In this document: one piece after another, positions 12,600-24,900 of the stretch
Numbering within the stretch: the stretch's first letter is position 1
How the letters are laid out: every line of letters starts with the position of its first letter
Source: Mycogone perniciosa
Lineage: Eukaryota > Ascomycota > Sordariomycetes > Hypocreales > Hypocreaceae
NCBI GenBank assembly: GCA_025331125.1
Contig: JAOALB010000046.1
Coordinates: forward strand, 278,889-342,888
Length of the DNA: 64,000 bases
Direction: 5' to 3'
Notes under the pieces: model-generated
What the model saw: the letters and a program-made list of their open reading frames with translations, nothing else
Told to the model about the DNA's origin: nothing
Database searches by the model: none
Translations under genes and position numbers: made by a program

Positions 12600-13680
12600 G
12601 CTGATATGGATTGATTGAGGTGATTGAAGGCTGGAGAAGAGCACGGGCGGTCGGTAGCACCCGACGGAGTCCCCGCCTCTTCCCCCCAGCAGCGTCCAGT
12701 AGAGTGAGCCCCAGTGTGCTCGCAGTGCAGTGCCCAGTAGCAGTGCTCAACAGCGCGCGCCACAGCACTGGGCAGCCCAGCGCACAGCTCAGGCGCCTTC
12801 AAAATTCCTTTCGCTCCCAATCGCCCTCCGCCCTTCCTCTTTCCCTTTCCACCCTCTCACTCCCCCAATTCCCTCCTCCGACATCAACCACAAAACCACA
12901 CGGTGTGTGCATCGCCGACTGCAAAGTCTCGTCTGCCACGACAACGAGAGGCTCTTCCACGAGCATTCCAAAGCCCGACCTCTCCGACCGGTTATCGACC
13001 CGTTTCGATCTCAGCAGCCTCTGATTACCGCTTTGCTCCCCTCATTTCCCGCTTTTCGGCTGCTCAGTAGTACACACACTGCCTGTCACCGCCATCACCG
13101 ACATATCGGATCTAGAGGCTCTGCCAACACCGTTCAACTACTTCATACATAGAGCCCAAAAGCCCTTGCTGCTGCGGGTGAGTACATGGCAGCCTCCAAC
13201 CCCCATCGGTTTCTGCCTCACGCCCTTCATGACTCTGATTTCCGCTGGTCCCTTGCTTGGCTCCGACGCCTGGGTCGTGTTTTCTTTGTTCCATCGGCAC
13301 GCCTGCGGACCGCCCAGGACGTCGCTGCCTCGTGGTCTGCGTTGGCCAAGTACCACCGCATTTCGCCTGGTGGCGTACCGCCCTTCACTCACCAGGCCCA
13401 GGCCCAGGCACAGACCCAACCAAACCCACCACCCCTTTGTCCATCACCTCGTCACAGCCATTTGCATTTTTTTTCCTCATCTTCCTTTTTCCCCTTTCAC
13501 AACATCCCTTTGTAACACTTCCCTTTATCAACCACCCGCAAACCCTCTATCCATCAGGTGACTGACTGTCTTTTTGAGAAGCCCAACGAGTTCTGCAGTT
13601 CACCGCCTAGGCAATCCGAATAACCTCTCAAGTTTGCTTTCTTCCCCAGTGGAACGAAGCACTCCGACTTATCCGCCGAC
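12600..13680 (+). promoter_or_regulatory. Probable promoter and spliced 5' leader of casein kinase I
   Basis: The plus strand is pyrimidine-rich from about 12820, typical of highly expressed fungal genes. A GTGAGT donor at 13178 and a pyrimidine-rich acceptor ending at 13557 (CCATCAG) suggest a 380-bp leader intron. Open frames here are not protein-like. The arrangement is inferred from splice signals only. Confidence 0.45.
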
Positions 13681-15207
13681 ATGACGACCATGGTAAGTAA
13701 TCCGTCAACTCCATGATCTATCAACTTCTTCAAGGGCACTCGATCTTGCAGGTCTTGATCTATTGCACCCATTTTATTGCAGCATAATACCCCAACCCCT
13801 CCTCACTCCCTCCGAGATCTATCATCAGTGATGGATGAGGTGCAGCAACAACCATCCGCTCTGTACACAGGCCTGTATGGAGATACGAGGACTAACATGA
13901 CCATCCAGGATCTTCGCGTCGGTAACAAATACCGCATCGGTCGAAAGATCGGTTCCGGCTCCTTCGGCGATATCTATCTGGGCACCAACATCATCTCCGG
14001 GGAGGAGATTGCCATCAAGCTTGAGTCTGTCAAGGCCAAGCATCCTCAGCTCGAATATGAAGCCCGTGTTTACAAGTCCCTGGCTGGTGGTGTCGGTATT
14101 CCCTTTGTCCGTTGGTTCGGAACCGAGTGCGACTACAATGCCATGGTCCTGGATCTCCTTGGCCCTAGTCTGGAAGATCTCTTCAACTTCTGCAACCGAA
14201 AGTTCTCCCTGAAAACAGTCCTCCTCCTCGCCGATCAACTCATCTCGCGTATTGAGTACATCCATGCCAAGTCCTTCATTCACCGTGATATTAAGCCAGA
14301 CAACTTCCTCATGGGTATCGGCAAGCGTGGAAATCAGGTCAATGTTATCGATTTTGGTCTAGCCAAAAAGTACCGTGACCCCAAGACTCACTTCCATATC
14401 CCTTACCGGGAGAACAAGAACCTTACTGGCACTGCTCGCTATGCCTCCATCAACACCCATCTTGGTGTTGAGCAGTCTCGCCGTGATGATATGGAGTCCC
14501 TTGGTTACGTTATGCTCTACTTCTGCCGTGGCTCGCTCCCTTGGCAGGGCCTCAAGGCTGCTACTAAGAAGCAGAAGTACGACCGAATCATGGAGAAGAA
14601 GATGACTACTCCCACCGAAGTCCTCTGCCGTGGGTTCCCTAACGAGTTCGCCATCTACTTGAACTACACTCGATCTCTCCGCTTCGACGACAAACCTGAC
14701 TACAGCTACCTCCGAAAGATTTTCCGTGATCTCTTCGTCCGGGAGGGTTTCCAGTATGACTATGTCTTCGACTGGACCGTCTACAAGTACCAGAAGAACG
14801 CCCAGGCCATTGCCCAAGCCGCCGGTCAGGCTAACCCCGAAGACGAGGAGAAGGCCCGTGCCTCGCGCACCAACGCGGCTGCTGCCGTTCAGTCAGGCTC
14901 TGCCAAGCCCAGCGCCATGCCCAGTTCTCGCCGCAAGATGCTTGAACGTGGATCTGGTGCTGGTGTTGACACTCCGGATACTAGCCGTGCCATCGGCGGA
15001 AGCGACAGGATGTGAGTGTGTGAACAAGCCTAGCCCAAAACCATTCCTTGTAAGGAATCATTTTCCTCCGCGCGTTCCGTATTTCTTGATACCGCTGGCC
15101 GAAGGGAAATTTGCTGACAAGTATGGCTGACTCAGTGGACGATAAACAGGCTTCGCTCTGCTTCAAAGGGAGCGGGATATGCCTCGGGCAGCTATCGGCC
15201 GAACTGA
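13681..15207 (+). CDS. ckiA: Casein kinase I, CkiA/Hhp1-type
   Basis: Exon 1 (13681-13692) encodes only MTTM; a GTAAGT donor at 13693 joins the acceptor at 13908 (branch ACTAAC) to DLRVGNKYRIGRKIGSGSFG, the standard fungal CK1 start. Exon 2 runs to 15011 and exon 3 from 15150 to 15207, giving 390 residues. Visible features: glycine loop at 19-24, catalytic lysine K41, HRDIKPDNF with D131, DFG at D152 and the CK1-typical RRDDMESLGY. The last donor, GTGAGT at 15012, contains the TGA at 15013-15015, so keeping the intron ends the protein at SDRM (372 residues), while splicing adds LRSASKGAGYASGSYRPN. CK1 phosphorylates primed Ser/Thr sites and acts in polarity, DNA repair and vesicle transport. 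The kinase call is secure; which tail dominates is unknown. Confidence 0.96.
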
Positions 15208-16927
15208 TATATCAAGTGGCTCCATGTGCCCCTCTCTTGGAACTCGAACGAAATGGCGACCGGTTACATACGGGAATCCCTCATTGACATTACTGGGCAG
15301 CCTTGGCAAGCGGGGGCAGCTACCTAGTGACGCCTCTCCTGTCTATTAATGGTCGATTTGCTGGCTCTTCCTTCCGGTCTCGCACCCCCAATTTCTTTTC
15401 CAATTTGCCCTTACGCATCGCTTTATCTCGTTCTTCGACGCATCTTAGGTTCACGACTTGACGCATGGCTCAGGTGACTCTGGGTAGCAGGAGCGTATCC
15501 TCGACAGTAGGCTTGTGCCTCTGTCTAGGGCTTCTCTACCTTGGGAGCTTCATCTGAACGGCATGTCCGGTGCATTGTCTTATTGGACCACCGAAGCAAT
15601 TTACGCACTCCTTGGCAATCTATCCTATAGTCAGCCAATGTTTGTGGGATCGCCGTAAAACCTTTGCCAGCTCAAGTGGTTAGGATGCCAAACTTGGTTT
15701 AAGGTCCTGGTCAACAACATACCTTTTTCCAAGTTCAGTCGTTGCGGTACAGCTGCGTTCCTATATGAGCAGGCATTCCCTTCTCTTTCTTTGGTCATTA
15801 ATACTTTGCATCACGATTTTTCCCAGTTCGGTTTGTTTTTGTGATTTTAGGACTGGCATCGTCAGTGATGGTGGCTTCTGTGGAGGTAGTAGGACAGTTG
15901 GCTGGAAGTTTGGAGGGATTGTCCCTACGAGGCAAGACTCGATACTTTTACCATTGGGCATGACAAAGCTACTTTTGGGCTTTGTTCCTGAGGACGCAAC
16001 TGAGATTGCGTGACGGGAATATCGATACAGCCGCATCTGAAGACGACAAAGGAGTACTCATGCTTCAGTGCATGTTTGTCTTTGTCGAGAATCAGAAGCA
16101 GATACCCCGTCTTTAGCAAACAAGTCGTCGATACCACAGCATTCACCCAGCCGCCTTATGCTTCTACCAGCGCCTTCCTTATTGACTATGAAGCTTGGAG
16201 GATCGAATTAGCAGCCTAGTCAGCAGCACGGCCTAAGGCAAGGATCTGTGTATCAAAGCATGGTCTGAAGCACGGTGGAGCACGATCAACCATTACGTCG
16301 GATAGTCCTGAATCAATCGAGCTTGGTTTTTTCTTTAAACATGCGGTATCTAATGTCTTGCTGAGTGAAAAAATGTTATGATGATTTGAGGCCCAAGTGT
16401 TGTGTCACCTTGTCGTAGAGCCCAGAGTCACGGAGGTTTGGTCGCGTGCGGAGAACCTGATCACATGCATCATTGCGCTAAGGAACTACTCGGTCGCTAT
16501 CTGCACTGCCCACAGCTGACATGCCTAGACCGTGGCGTAGAATCAGTGAGTATGGTCACGGTCCATTTGACCGGGGCATTGAGTCAAGAAGGTATCGATA
16601 CAATCAGCCGCACGTATGCCTACGGCCGTTGGGCGTACTCGCAAGTACCGGCCTGGAAAATGCAAAAGGCTATATATACAGCCATATACGGAGTACGGAA
16701 TACATGCATCGGATTTGTCTCCAACAAGACGCAGCGAGAATCCTAGACATCCAATCACAATCTATCTTTAGTCACTTGCAGCTTTGACGTTTTCGGAAAC
16801 TGACCCCCGCCAACCTGGACTTCCCTTCCCGGTTCACAGTGCGTCCTAAGTTTTGCACGGTAAATGCCCTCAACTCCAGTATCACAGACAGGCTACTTAT
16901 TCGTTGATTTGCTTTCCTTCTGTCCAG
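15208..16927. other. Intergenic region between ckiA and the 5-phosphatase gene
   Basis: No supported gene. It should contain the ckiA 3' end and the next promoter. A partial GTAC-heptamer copy lies near 16684-16702. A tRNA-like D-arm resemblance near 15668 was considered and dropped because no T-arm B-box follows. Confidence 0.55.
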
Positions 16928-18525
16928 ATGGCGACGTCGAAACCAGTCGACCTCGCGGTACCTGAAAAAATGGCGCCTTCAACGCTCGATCTGTTGGTTC
17001 TTACCTTCAACTGTGCTGCGAAACTGATCAATGTACCCGTCTTTGCCAATCATCTACGCGCGGCGTTTGGGCAAAATGCCACGGGGCTCCCCGAGGTGGT
17101 TTTGTTGTAAGTCGTGCTGCAAACCCCATAGCGAGAAGCCTCTCTTTTCACACCTTTGAGGGAACGACAAGTTCGTGACAGTATGCTCATTCTTTTTTTT
17201 AAACTTGAAGCTCCTTGCAGGAAATTGCGCCACTGAGCTATGCTTTTATCGGAGATTACTTTCTTGCCCCGTACATGGCCCGGTTTGAGGACGCAATCAA
17301 CCTCGCGGCTTCGATGTGGTTGCGCGAGGAAGGGCGGGATATGGTCTCTGTGATGCTTACTCCACAGCCTAACAACAGGGGGGGGCATTATACCCTGGTG
17401 AGGGCGAAGAATGTTGGGTATACTGCCATCATGCTCTTTGCGAGGGATCCAACTCTTCTGGAGGGCATGCAGGAAGCTGAGATTGGCTTTGGAGCAGCAG
17501 AGATGGGTAACAAGGGTGCCGTGGGATTTAGGGTGCTGTACAATGCTGGCGAGAGGTCGACCGAGCTGACGTTTGTGGCGACGCACTTGGCAGCCATGGA
17601 GTGGAATCTGCCGCGCCGGAACGCGAACTGGGCTACCATTATGCGCGGCTTAACATTTGGAAACCCAGAAGAAGTGTTGACCAAGATGAGGAGCGAGGCT
17701 CTTTCAAGAGCCGACTTCACATTATCAGACGAGGATGAGGCCTCAGAACGGGCCCGCCTACTTCGTGACGAGCACCAGCAGCAGGACCTCCGCCTCCAAC
17801 AGCAATTCCACCATTTATCTGTTTTCAAGCCCTCTTCGCATCTTTTTGTCGCCGGTGACCTCAACTATCGCATCTCCACCACCTCCCCGCCCCCCTACGC
17901 CCCATTCCCGAGCCTAGAGCCGGACTCGGAGAACTACTATCCAGCCTTCTTCCCTCTCGACCAACTTACGCGTGAGAAGGCCGCCGGCAGGACCTTCCAT
18001 GGCTTGACAGAGCACGAAGTCAAGTTCCCGCCGACATACAAGTACGTGGTAGAGCCAAAGCCTACATCCGGTGGGAACAATAACGACCCTGTGTCTTGGA
18101 AGTTTGCTTCACACCGGTATCCCAGTTGGACGGATCGGATTCTGTTTCTTGAGGTTCCCCCGTGGGTTAATGCTAGGATGAATGTTCGTGCCTATGATGC
18201 AATGCCTGTCGTGCGCACCAGCGACCATCGCGGAGTCTTCCTCCGTGTTGACGTGCCACTTGTGGCCCCGGCTGACTTGGCTCCGCCGAGTGGTGGCACT
18301 GCTCTTCTGGAGGCTGCCTTACCTGGCGGCAGCGGCGTGGATCCGCGTGTGCGTCTCCCCATGGAGATTGATCCGGAGGCTTGGGAGCGTCGGGTAGCTG
18401 CGCGACGGCGTGAGGTGATGGCCGGATGGAGCATGTTTCTTTGGAGTACCAAGCAAGGGGCGTACATCTTAACAGCGTTGCTGGCTGCGGGTGTGGGTGG
18501 GTATTGGTTGTATCGGGCAGCATAG
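16928..18525 (+). CDS. INP54: Inositol polyphosphate 5-phosphatase with C-terminal membrane anchor (INP54-like)
   Basis: Two exons (16928-17106, 17211-18525; GTAAGT donor, AAG acceptor) give 497 residues and restore VVLFSLQEIAPLSYAFIGDY at the junction, the metal-binding QE motif of 5-phosphatases. Further signatures of the exonuclease/endonuclease/phosphatase fold follow: FVATHLAAME, VAGDLNYRIS, SWTDRILF and TSDHRGVFLRVDV. The C-terminus has a hydrophobic stretch (AYILTALLAAGVGGYWLY) right before the stop, as expected for the tail-anchored yeast Inp54, which removes the 5-phosphate of PI(4,5)P2 at the ER. Residues between the HLAAME and DLNYR motifs hold a charged insert (about 20 residues rich in Glu/Gln/Arg). 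The gene is followed by a convergent PKA gene. Family is secure; the exact orthologue is likely. Confidence 0.93.
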
Positions 18526-19085
18526 AAGATGTTTGTTTGCTTTGATTCCCATTGGCGCAGAGGTTGTTCATGGTTTGTTTCAACTCATGAGAAGACGGTA
18601 GAACTATCGATGCAGTTCGTTCTGCGCAATAACTCTTGACAATTGGCTCGATTGGTGAAGTACCGTCATCTTGGAAGAGCCCATTTCATTCGTGATGACA
18701 GAAGACCGCCTCAAACCCAGCACGAGGGTGTGCCCAACCACGTTTCCCTTCCTTGGAGACGCCCAAGCACAGTTACCATCACACAGGCAAGAAATTATAT
18801 ACTAAGCTCACACCAGATGTAAGTTTCCGTCAACTCCCACAATCCCGTTCGCATTAACGCCAGATAAAAAAAATCAGAACAAGACGTACAATATGATAGA
18901 TAGTATGTTGAGATCTGTGTAAGTAACGTAACCTTCCATATGTGTTGCAAGAAAAACATCAAGTGTTGAAGTGTCTTTGATAAAGGGTACACATATCCCC
19001 CCTGTCTCTAGGGGAGCACTGTTATAGTCTTGATAGATATCTCTGCCTACAGGATCTTTAGGCATAGCCGACAAGCGACTGCTTC
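18526..19085. other. Short intergenic region between converging genes
   Basis: It lies between the 3' ends of the 5-phosphatase and PKA genes and should hold both terminators. No gene or repeat is seen. Confidence 0.6.
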
Positions 19086-20408
19086 TCAGAAGTCAGCAAA
19101 GCACTCGTCGTACCTTTGTGCCATCTCCGCTGTATACGGTTCTCGATTTCCATCATCCTCTGGGTACGTGTCAAAGCACTGGGCATCCCCAGGGTAACGA
19201 ATAGGTGGGATGATAGGCCCTGGGTGGCGGCGGTTGATGATGTCGTCCCAATTAACGCCCCGGAAAAAGGGATGGGCCTTGACACGGCTAGCCCCCCCAC
19301 TGATGTTACCGAGGCGTCTCGAACGATCAATGGTGCAGAGGGAACGGATAATATCCTTGGCTTCGTCTGAGATGGGCGGGTCATGAGGAAACACGACAGG
19401 TTTTTCGACAATCCTAGACTTGGGTTAATATCTTGGGGGCATACGTAGTATGGGGTTTATATGAGTTAGGCCTACTGTTTATAGATTTCAATGGGATTTT
19501 GATGCCAGAATGGAGGGTAGCCTGTCAAGAACTCATATATCAAGATTCCCAGCGCCCACCAGTCGACTGCTGTCGTGTGGCCTTTATTGTGGATCACCTC
19601 TGGCGCAAGATACTCCGGCGTGCCACAGAGGGTGTAAGTCTCCACGGGCCGGTCATCTCGGTAGCCCAGTCTTTTGGCAAACCCGAAATCGACCAGTTTG
19701 ATATGACCGCCCTTGTCCAGCAGAAGATTCTCGGGCTTCATATCCCTATAAGCTACCCCACCCTGCTGCTCGTGAAGGAATTCTAGTACGAGCACAATCT
19801 CGGCGGCGTAGAAGCGAGCAACTTGTTCATCGAAGCGGCGGAATTTACGGAGGTAGGTGAATAGCTCGCCACCGGGAACGTAGTCAAGGAGCATGTATAA
19901 TGAGTCGCCGTCGGAGAAGGAGGCTAGCAAATTCGTGATGAAGGGGTGACCGGCTACATCTGCGAGAACGGCTCGCTCGTGGCGGACGTGGTCGACCTGC
20001 TTCAGCTTGATGACCTCTGTCTTTCTGAGGATTTTGAGGGCATAGACCTCGGGGTTTGGGTCGTGGTCCAAAGGCAGCGTAGCACCGGCAGGACGAACAA
20101 GGCATACCCGGGCAAATGTTCCTACACGGCGTGTGAGAAGGCTGTTTGTTTGTTTGTTTGTTTGTTCATGTGGTCGAAGGGAGACAGGGGAGTGACGAAC
20201 CAGTGCCCAGAGTGCGCACAAGCTTGAAATCAGATAACCTGAACTTGCGGGTAGATGGCAGCGGCTCTACAACACTATCGGTGTCTGCTACAGCCGTGGC
20301 GGCATCATTGGACGGAGCGACGCTGGCATGGTGGAGCTCACGAGTTGATGCCATGCCGGTTGATGGCGCAAGAATGCCCGGTTGCGATTGGAAGACAGTG
20401 GCCGCCAT
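19086..20408 (-). CDS. pkaB: cAMP-dependent protein kinase catalytic subunit, second class (PkaB/PkaC2-like)
   Basis: Three exons on the minus strand (20408-20201, 20121-19476, 19413-19086) give 393 residues; both junctions keep phase and restore TLGTGTFARVCLV and IEIYKQIVEKPVVFP. AGC-kinase landmarks: glycine loop GTGTFARV, lysine in YALKILRK, YRDMKPENLLLD, DFGFAKR, activation loop TLCGTPEYLAPEVI, and a C-terminal end in DECFADF, the short hydrophobic FxxF-type end that is typical of PKA rather than PKB or PKC. The N-terminus is short, Ala/Ser-rich and not Gln-rich, which argues for the second PKA class over PkaA. The first donor is GTTCGT, an uncommon form. Intron 1 carries a CAAA tetranucleotide repeat. 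It would be held by a regulatory subunit and freed by cAMP. Confidence 0.93.
20144..20166 (+). repeat. TTTG tetranucleotide microsatellite inside the PKA gene intron
   Basis: Five to six copies of TTTG on the plus strand (CAAA in gene orientation) lie in intron 1 of the PKA gene. Length variation here would not alter the protein. Confidence 0.85.
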
Positions 20409-21996
20409 TCGATCGATCTGCCGCAGGAGGCTGTGGATGGGGAGGAATAAGGATGCTTGCGATTATTGGTGAGAGCGCGCCGTTCAGGGGAGGTCCATGG
20501 CCTGCGGATGGAAGCGGCGGATGCGATGGCGGCGCGCGATGGGGAGAATCGCTACTGGTTCAATTGGATCATGGCAGAAGGGTAGACATATGTCTGGGAG
20601 AAAAAGAACTGGGAAGAGGACTCTGAGGCGGATTGGATAGGACAGGCCAGCGGACAGCCAGCAGACTTGGCGCTTATAGTGTTGGTTTGGTTCGGCTGGT
20701 CGGTCGTTTTGGTGAGAAGAGTGGCGACAGACTGTTGTTGGTGAGCATTGATTGTGGGGGAGGGAGGGGCGGGTATGACGCAACGCGGAAGAGGCTAGGA
20801 AGTCAACAGACGCTATTACTACTACTGCTACTGCTACGACTCAATACAATGGCGCATACGAGTAATTGCACGAGCAAAATGTCAGACCGCTACGGACCGC
20901 TCATCGTTGTTCGCCAATGACCATTATCCGGCCACTGGATATTGATACACAAAGAGAGAGACATATATCATACCAGGTAGGTACACATCTCGAGGCAAAC
21001 ATGAGGGGAACGATGGGGCTCAGCTGTCAGATGTACAGGCAGGGGTCTGTCTATGCGTTAGTCTGCTAGCCAGCCTCGCTGCCTCGTGTTTGTTGGCCGA
21101 CGCTGCCAAACCCACGATGTATGTATGCATCATAGGCAGCTAGTTAAGAACAGATCAGTTATGGTGCACATGACGGGAACTGGGCAGCCGATAACTACAT
21201 GGTCGATAAGAGCTAACACTGAGCTCTCCGCTCTCCACATGATGTCTCTCAGTCATTTTTAATGACGGCGGCTGCAACTTGAGAGAGCTCTCTACACCGC
21301 TCCCGCATCTTTGAGTAAGACATAGATATTTCGTCCACATATTGAAATACTACTATTACTACGAAGTACCGAGTACTGCCTAGGAATATGTGATCCAATG
21401 CCCGTCATCGACATCGGGGGTTTGTGCAGATCTGGGGAGCGGGTCGGATTCTGCTTACTAAGACCCCGGAGGGATGGACTGGAATGGCATCAACGGGATT
21501 AAAACAGACCTGAACGGCATATCTAGTATGTACCAATGTACCTGTCTCTAGTACGGAGCACAGTGGGACAATAATATGCCCCGCGAACGGCTGCGCTCCC
21601 CAAAGCCACTAGTAATACTCCGTAATGAATGAGCCTATGGGCCCGCGTGAGGCCGACACAGCTTGGGCCGCTGGCATTGCTGGCTGAAGAGGTCCAAACA
21701 CCAACTAGACTCCATCATAACCACACATCATCAGCTACTCCATTAGGTACGCTTCCATACATTCAATACTCGCAACAACATCGTCCATCGCTGTCTTTCA
21801 GTCCAATTCTCGGTTCTTGCAGTTCGTTTCTTTGGCAACCCTCGCTCGCTCTACACTACAACGCCCCAATCCCTCTTAACGCTGGCTGAACGACGCTTCC
21901 GACCATCAGCAACCTCTCCTGTCCTCTGCTACCCTAGCCTTGGCTTCTGCCTCTCCCACATCACATCGTCATGCGCCGCTGAATCGATCCGAAACC
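20409..21996. other. Divergent intergenic region between PKA and Gyp2-like genes
   Basis: Probable two-way promoter. No gene is supported. A CTA/CTG-type trinucleotide run lies near 20811-20840; GTAC-heptamer copies occur near 21360-21376 and 21549-21556. From about 21760 the plus strand is pyrimidine-rich, likely the leader of the downstream gene. An in-frame upstream ATG at 21940 exists but 21997 better fits the family start. Confidence 0.55.
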
Positions 21997-24900
21997 ATGT
22001 TCTCCAACTTCACCAGTATCGTCCAGAAAGCCCAGCAGCTCATCGATCCCACCCAGGGGCTGAATCTGTCGAGCTCTGACCGGAACCCCTCCAAGGCCTC
22101 CCTCTTCCAGAGCCAGTTTCGACTCCCTGCCTCCCAGACGCCCCTGTACGAAATCAACGCCGAGCTCACCATCCCGCCTTCCAACGCTACGCGCGGCGAC
22201 AAGGACCACGATCGAGGATGGCACTATGTGGGCAAGCTGCACCTCTCCGAGGCCTACATGTGCTTTTCCACGACACCCTCGAGCTTTGCTCAGTCGGCGA
22301 GCACAACAACATCATCCGCATTTACCGGGCAAACCAATGGCAGTGGTCCTAGTGGGAGCGGCTTCACATTCCCTCTCTGTGCTGTCAGGCGGGTAGAGAG
22401 ACTGAATAGCCAGAACTTCCAGGTACGTATGGCGTTAAGTACCTTATCTTCCCTCTGTTGGTCCCAACAGATGGCGCAGGTGTCTTCTCACTGCTAACAA
22501 CGACCATCAAGTTTGCTCTCGCCATCACCACTTGGAATAGTTTGCTAGGGGACAGCGCTAAAGTAAAGGACAATAATTCCAAGGACGCCAGGGAACAACG
22601 CATCACAATTCATTTGGCTGGCACCAGGCAGGCTTGCGAGCGGTTTTGCGACGGTCTAAAGCGAGGCTTGAGAGCCGGAGTGGGTAATGTGGGTAAGCTT
22701 CGCAAGGTTGTAGCGGAATGCTATTCCGAGCATCTTCTCCGAACGGACGATAAGGCAGGTGTGACACCACCCGATGCTGGGCTGGGCATGATTTTCCGAT
22801 ATCCTGGCGATCCAAAGAAGCTTCGAGACAGGGCCAAGATGCGGCTCTGGGCTGAATATCTTCGCGACAATGGACGGAATACCACTCTAATTCGCCAACC
22901 CACCTTCCACAAGCTGATTCGAGTTGGTTTACCGAATCGATTACGAGGTGAGATATGGGAGCTGACCTCGGGCTCCCTGTACCTACGCCTGGAGAGCCCA
23001 ACCTTATATAGCGATACTCTGGCGAAGTTTGAGGGTCAGGAATCGCTCGCTATTGACGAGATTGAGAAGGACCTCAACCGCAGCCTTCCAGAGTACCCGG
23101 GTTTTCAGAGCGAGGAGGGCATTGGCCGGCTGCGTCGTGTTCTCACAGCCTACAGCTGGGTTAATTCTGACGTCGGTTATTGTCAGGCCATGAACATCGT
23201 GGTGGCCGCTTTGCTTATCTATATGTCGGAGTCACAAGCATTCTTCCTCCTGTCTGCCCTTTGCGATCGACTCGTCCCCGGATACTATTCAACAACCATG
23301 TATGGGACCCTTTTGGATCAGAAAGTGTTCGAGAGCCTGGTTGAGAAAACCATGCCCATACTGTGGGACCATCTCGTAAAAAGTGATGTTCAGCTGTCGG
23401 TTGTGTCGCTGCCCTGGTTCCTTTCGCTGTACATCAATTCAATGCCCCTCATCTTCGCTTTCCGTGTTTTGGATGTATTCTTCGTCGAGGGACCAAAGGT
23501 TCTCTTCCAAGTCGGCCTGGCCATCTTACGGATAAACGGAGAGGAACTGTTAGATGCTGCGGATGACGGAGCTTTCATCTCAGTCCTCAAGTCGTATTTT
23601 GCGCGACTCGACGAGTCTGCACACCCGAAATCGGAAAACCCCAAGTTGCGAGCAGTTACACGGTTCCAAGAACTCATGGTTGTGGCGTTTAAGGAGTTTT
23701 CCGGCATTACCCACAGCAGCATTACAGAACTGCGCCTCAAGAAGAAAGATGCGGTTCTCAGCAACATCGAGAGCTTCGCGAAGCGGACAGCTATACGCAA
23801 TCTAGGGCCGGACAGCAAACTTCTTAGTACGGAAGAATTGGGGTCTCTATATGACCGGTTCTACAATGTCCTGTACGAGCGACAGCAGCGAGATCTGATG
23901 ATCCAGGAGGAGAGACAACGGAGAGCCAAAAATAGCAGAATCCGCGCCTCTGATATCTTTGCCTCAGCTCCCCAGAATCAGGTGGAAAAGGGTCGCGTTG
24001 GTCTCGGCCCCAGTACCAACCTTATGGACTATGATGCCTTCCGGGAGTTTTTGGCAGGCATGTCAAAATGGGCTCTCTCAGACTCTCCAGCAAATGGCAG
24101 ATGGGATGCTTCCTCTGAGGTAGATAAATATGCCAAGTTCCACAGCGCTAGAAGGGCTCCTGATATTATGTCGCCTTGGGGTACTGGGCCAGAACCGGCA
24201 GAGCATGAGTTCCTGCGTCGACTTTTCAAGAAATGGGATGTTGATGGGACGTCGGCTCTGACGCTCCAAAATGTTGTGACTGGCCTGGCAAGGATCAAGG
24301 GGAAACGGGACATCATGGGCACTATTACATATTTCTTTGAGCTCTACGATGACGACGGAGATGGAAGGGTTGACAGAGAGGGGATCCTACGGATATCGGA
24401 GGCTTTACTCTTTTTGTCCCGCCGTGGGCTTGAGGGTGCTTTGAGCTCCAGGCCTTCAAACGTGGGCTTGGATGGTGAAGCAGCCAGCGCAAAAGACTCT
24501 CAGAATAGTCTTTCTACGGGAGTTTCGACTAATGAGCGATTCCTGGGGAGTGTCAGTGCCTTCATCAGACGGTGCTTTGAATACGCTGATCCCGACCATC
24601 CGAAGAACCAGGACAGGGATGAGCCTGGGACGCCCAAGGAAGAAATGGTGGATCCAAACGCCTTTGCTATCGGTGACGATGAAGACGAGGAGGACGAGGA
24701 GGATCTGCTCGGTCTTGATTCATCGCCATCAGCAACGCCAACGAAATCCAAGAGGCCGGCAGGTATGTCACGAAGCGACGCTGATGGCGAGACTCGGCGT
24801 CGTGCGTCAAAAGCAAAGTCGGAAGCAGCTAATGCAGCACTTGATCCCGCACACCCACTTCACATCACACTGCCGACCTTCCGGATGGTTGTCCTGGCTG

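Noticed and set aside
12611..13565. Several overlapping frames of 100-140 codons upstream of ckiA
   Set aside because: They translate a pyrimidine-rich leader (Ser/Pro/Leu/Phe-biased) and overlap the probable leader intron.
15660..15730. tRNA-like D-arm (AGCTCAAGTGGTTAGGATGC)
   Set aside because: No T-arm B-box follows at the right distance and no acceptor stem can be paired.
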